Below, one piece after another: positions 61,487-64,000 of a DNA stretch of 64,000 nucleotides. The number at the start of each line of letters is the position of its first letter. Positions within the stretch are counted from its first letter, which is position 1. The DNA comes from Burkholderia sp. FERM BP-3421. GTDB taxonomy: Bacteria > Pseudomonadota > Gammaproteobacteria > Burkholderiales > Burkholderiaceae. The DNA lies in NCBI RefSeq assembly GCF_028657905.1, contig NZ_CP117780.1, forward strand, positions 496,001 through 560,000. The letters are read 5' to 3'. The notes beneath the pieces were generated by a model. It saw nothing but the letters and a program-made list of their open reading frames with translations. It was not told the origin of the DNA and made no database searches. A program made the translations under genes and the position numbers.

Positions 61487-64000
61487 TGACTTACGAAACA
61501 CCCGTCGACGCCGTTGCCATCATCGGCGCCAGCTGCCGCCTGCCCGGCGCCGCCACCCTCGAACAGTTCTGGTCGATGATCGCCGACGGCCGGGTCGGGA
61601 TCGAGCGCTTCGGCGCCGACGCGGCGCGCCGCGAGGGCGTGCCGGAGACGGTGCTGGCCCAGCCCGGCTTCGTCGGCGCGGGCGGCCCGCTCGACGGCGT
61701 CGACCAGTTCGACGCCGCGTACTTCGGCATCCCGCCGTCGCAGGCGGCGGCCATGGACCCGCAGCAGCGGATCTTCCTCGAATGCGTGCACGAGGCGCTC
61801 GAACGCGCCGGGCACGGCGCGGTGCGCGGCGCGCGCGTCGGCATCTGGGCCGGCTCGGCCAGCGTCGACTATCTCGTCGACCACGTGCGCGACCGGCTCG
61901 ATCGCGCCTCGCCGAATCGCTATCTGCAGCAATGGGTCGGCGTCGACAAGGATTATCTCGCGACGCAGGTCGCCTACCGGCTCGACTTCGGCGGCCCGGC
62001 CATCACGCTGCAGACGGCCTGTTCGACCTCGCTCGTCGCGGTGGTCCAGGCCTTGCAGGCGCTGCTGAGCTTCCAGTGCGATTTCGCGGTCGCGGGCGGG
62101 GTCAGCGTCGCGCTGCCGCAGCGGCAGGGGCATGTATACGAGGAGGGCAGCATCCTGTCCGCGGACGGCGCGTGCCGGCCGTTCACGACCGACAGCAGCG
62201 GCACGGTGTTCGGCAACGGCGCGGGCGTGGTGGTGCTGCGCCGCCTGGAGGACGCGCTCGCCGACGGCGATCCGATCATGGCGGTGATCCGCGGCGGCGC
62301 GGTCAACAACGACGGCGCGGCGAAGGTCGGCTTCACCGCGCCGGGCGGCCGCGGGCAGAACGACGTGATCCGCCAGGCGCTCGCGCTCAGCGAGGTCGAC
62401 GGGGCGTCGATCGGCTATGTCGAGACGCACGGCACGGGCACGGCGATCGGCGACGAGGTCGAACTGGCCGCGCTGCGCGCGGCGCTGGGCGAGCGCGCCG
62501 ACGCCGACGCACGCTGCGCGCTCGGCACGCTGAAGGCGAATGTCGGGCATCTGAACGCGGCGGCGGGCGCGTGCGGGCTGATCAAGGCCGCGCTCGCGGT
62601 CGAGCACGGGCAGATTCCGGGCGCGCTCGGCGCGGCGCAGGCGATCGACGCGCTGCGCGGCGAGTCGGCGTTCTACCTGCCGGCGGCGACGACGCCGTGG
62701 GCGGCGCCGGTTCGACGCGCGGGCGTGAGTTCGTTCGGCATCGGCGGCACCAATGCGCACGTGATCATCGAGGCCGCGCCGCCGCGCGCGCCGCGCACGC
62801 CGCACGTCGCGCCGCTCCTGCTGCTGTCGGCGCGCGGCGACGCGGCGCTGTCCGCGTTGTGCGCGGACTATGCGGCGTTTCTCGAACGGAATCCCGAACT
62901 GCGGATCGAGGATGCGTGCCTGACGGCGGCCCTCGGGCGTCGTCATTGGGAGCAGCGCGCGGCGTTTCGCGCCGAATCCCGCGCGGAACTGATCGGTGCG
63001 CTGCGCGCATTCGCCGCCGGCGAGCGCGAAGCGGGCGTGATCGCGGCGGCGCTGCCGGCGCGCGTGCCGGAAGTGAGTTTCGCGTTCGGCGGCGTGCGCG
63101 ACCTCGATGCGGCGCTGGCCGGCGTGCAGGCCTGGCAGGCGAGCGGCGTCACGCCGGCCAGCGTGTGCGCGACGGGCGACGGCGTGTTCGCGGCGGCCTT
63201 CGCGGCGGGCGCGCTGAGTCTCGACGATGCGCGGCAGCGCCGCGTGGCGCGCGCCGTCGCGCCGTCGCTGCTGTGGATCGGGGCGGCCTCGGGCCTGCCG
63301 CTCGACAGCGCGGAAGCCGTGCGCGACGAACTCGCGAACGCGAACGCGACGGCGGACGCCGCCGCCACGGCGGCGCTGGAAGCGGCGGGCGCGGAATACG
63401 TGCTCGATTTCGGCGAGGTGGCGCTGGGCGCGCAGGCGGCCGGCATGGCGTCGCTCGATCCGGCTTCACCGGACACGCTCGCGCGGCTGTGGACGGCCGG
63501 CGTGACGCTCGATCTCGCACAGCACTACCGCGACGGCAACCGCGTGGTGCTGCCGACCTATCCGTTCCAGCGCGAACGCCACTGGATCGACCGCGCGCCG
63601 CGCTTCGCGACGGGCGGTGCGAGCCCGTTCCTCGGACGGCGTACTGACGCGCCCGCGCTGAACGCGATCTTCTTCGACGCCGAATGGAGCGTGGCCACGC
63701 TGCCGTTCCTGCAGGATCACGTGATCTACGACAAGGTCGTGGTGTCCGGCGCGGCGCTCGCGGTGATGATCGCCGACGGCGTGCGTGTGCTCACGGAATC
63801 GGACGCCTGCGTGCTGAGCGACCTGCGATTCCCGGCCGCGCTGGTGATTCCGCCGGGTGCGGCGCGGCACGTCCAGCTGCAACTGGTGCGGGACGGCGAG
63901 GGCTTCGAGGCCACGGTGCTGACGCCCGATTCCGCCGACATCCATGCGACGGCGCGGGTCGACGCGGGCGAAGCGCCGGGCGTCGCGCCGGCGCAGCCGG
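61486..64000 (+). CDS. Type I polyketide synthase, N-terminal part: KS, eroded AT, DH-like region (runs off the window)
   Basis: 838 codons are visible without a stop. About 8-430: ketosynthase with an intact triad C179 (TACSTS), H315 (ETHGTGT) and H355 (NVGHLNAAAG). About 440-700: this would normally hold an acyltransferase, but it is short and eroded. VSFAFGGVRD replaces the FxGQG motif and CATGDG replaces GHSxG, leaving no catalytic serine, while the flanking linker (LPTYPFQRERHW at about 686) is retained. From about 710: start of a dehydratase-like hot-dog domain (FLGRR; HVIYDKVVVSG with H745, where the usual HxxxGxxxxP has lost its Gly and Pro). The KS would extend the NRPS-bound chain using an extender loaded by another AT. 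Translation is coupled to the NRPS stop (TGATG; AAGGAGG at 61471-61477). Confidence 0.9.
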   Translation, partial: MTYETPVDAVAIIGASCRLPGAATLEQFWSMIADGRVGIERFGADAARREGVPETVLAQPGFVGAGGPLDGVDQFDAAYFGIPPSQAAAMDPQQRIFLECVHEALERAGHGAVRGARVGIWAGSASVDYLVDHVRDRLDRASPNRYLQQWVGVDKDYLATQVAYRLDFGGPAITLQTACSTSLVAVVQALQALLSFQCDFAVAGGVSVALPQRQGHVYEEGSILSADGACRPFTTDSSGTVFGNGAGVVVLRRLEDALADGDPIMAVIRGGAVNNDGAAKVGFTAPGGRGQNDVIRQALALSEVDGASIGYVETHGTGTAIGDEVELAALRAALGERADADARCALGTLKANVGHLNAAAGACGLIKAALAVEHGQIPGALGAAQAIDALRGESAFYLPAATTPWAAPVRRAGVSSFGIGGTNAHVIIEAAPPRAPRTPHVAPLLLLSARGDAALSALCADYAAFLERNPELRIEDACLTAALGRRHWEQRAAFRAESRAELIGALRAFAAGEREAGVIAAALPARVPEVSFAFGGVRDLDAALAGVQAWQASGVTPASVCATGDGVFAAAFAAGALSLDDARQRRVARAVAPSLLWIGAASGLPLDSAEAVRDELANANATADAAATAALEAAGAEYVLDFGEVALGAQAAGMASLDPASPDTLARLWTAGVTLDLAQHYRDGNRVVLPTYPFQRERHWIDRAPRFATGGASPFLGRRTDAPALNAIFFDAEWSVATLPFLQDHVIYDKVVVSGAALAVMIADGVRVLTESDACVLSDLRFPAALVIPPGAARHVQLQLVRDGEGFEATVLTPDSADIHATARVDAGEAPGVAPAQP

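Noticed and set aside
61486..61700. NRPS and PKS as one fused gene
   Set aside because: The NRPS frame ends with TGA at 61484-61486 and the PKS starts with its own ATG after AAGGAGG. They are two coupled genes.

Overview
The window is high-GC DNA with dense, overlapping (ATGA) operons. Its protein content points to a Burkholderia sensu stricto, most likely a plant- or insect-associated species of the glumae/gladioli/plantarii type. That placement is inferred from gene types, not from a marker gene. No rRNA or tRNA gene and no CRISPR array were recognised.

Region by region. (1) 1-14963: the distal half of a type VI secretion (T6SS) locus, all on +. It holds a VgrG spike with a long seven-residue repeat tail, an adaptor/tip set (DUF2169 + pentapeptide, pentapeptide protein, DUF3540, DUF4150 PAAR-like), then tssJ-tssK-tssL-tssM and three small proteins. 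tssK carries a one-base frameshift. The sheath, tube, baseplate and ClpV genes must lie outside the window. (2) 15202-23406: a TetR regulator with strong dyads, a lone pxpA-type gene, small membrane/secreted proteins, a GGDEF/EAL protein whose catalytic motifs are eroded and which is coupled to a LuxR-type regulator, a TRAP-like binding protein and an H-NS protein. (3) 24236-32944: a catabolic block (LLM flavin monooxygenase, flavoprotein monooxygenase, RidA, DUF1028, M20 hydrolase, LysR, NCS1 permease) resembling the enzyme classes of the Rut pyrimidine pathway. (4) 33250-40649: an envelope-polysaccharide block on the - strand (KpsE-like, Wza-like, OpgH-like synthase, GalU) bracketed by broken IS6- and IS3-family elements. 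(5) 41188-43416: a gene graveyard with an SGNH hydrolase broken by a stop and the remains of a type II thioesterase, an acyltransferase and a fatty acyl-AMP ligase. (6) 44258-53964: a LuxR solo, two GH92 glycosidase lipoproteins separated and followed by tandem repeats, and a cysteine dioxygenase-rhodanese operon. (7) 54130-56264: decayed or AT-rich sequence. (8) 56265-64000: a short coupled leader ORF, an NRPS (FAAL-ACP-Cy-like-A-PCP, adenylation code matching cysteine) and the start of a PKS (KS, eroded AT, DH-like start), which runs off the edge.

The most distinctive system is the FAAL/cysteine NRPS-PKS pathway. Its architecture predicts an acyl chain condensed with cysteine, possibly cyclised to a thiazoline, and extended by a ketosynthase that has no working cis-AT. 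A fossil set of FAAL, AT and TE pieces 13 kb upstream suggests that this locus has held such pathways before. Lower-GC and AT-rich islands, IS debris, simple repeats and pseudogenes mark the stretch from about 33 to 56 kb as accessory, plastic DNA.
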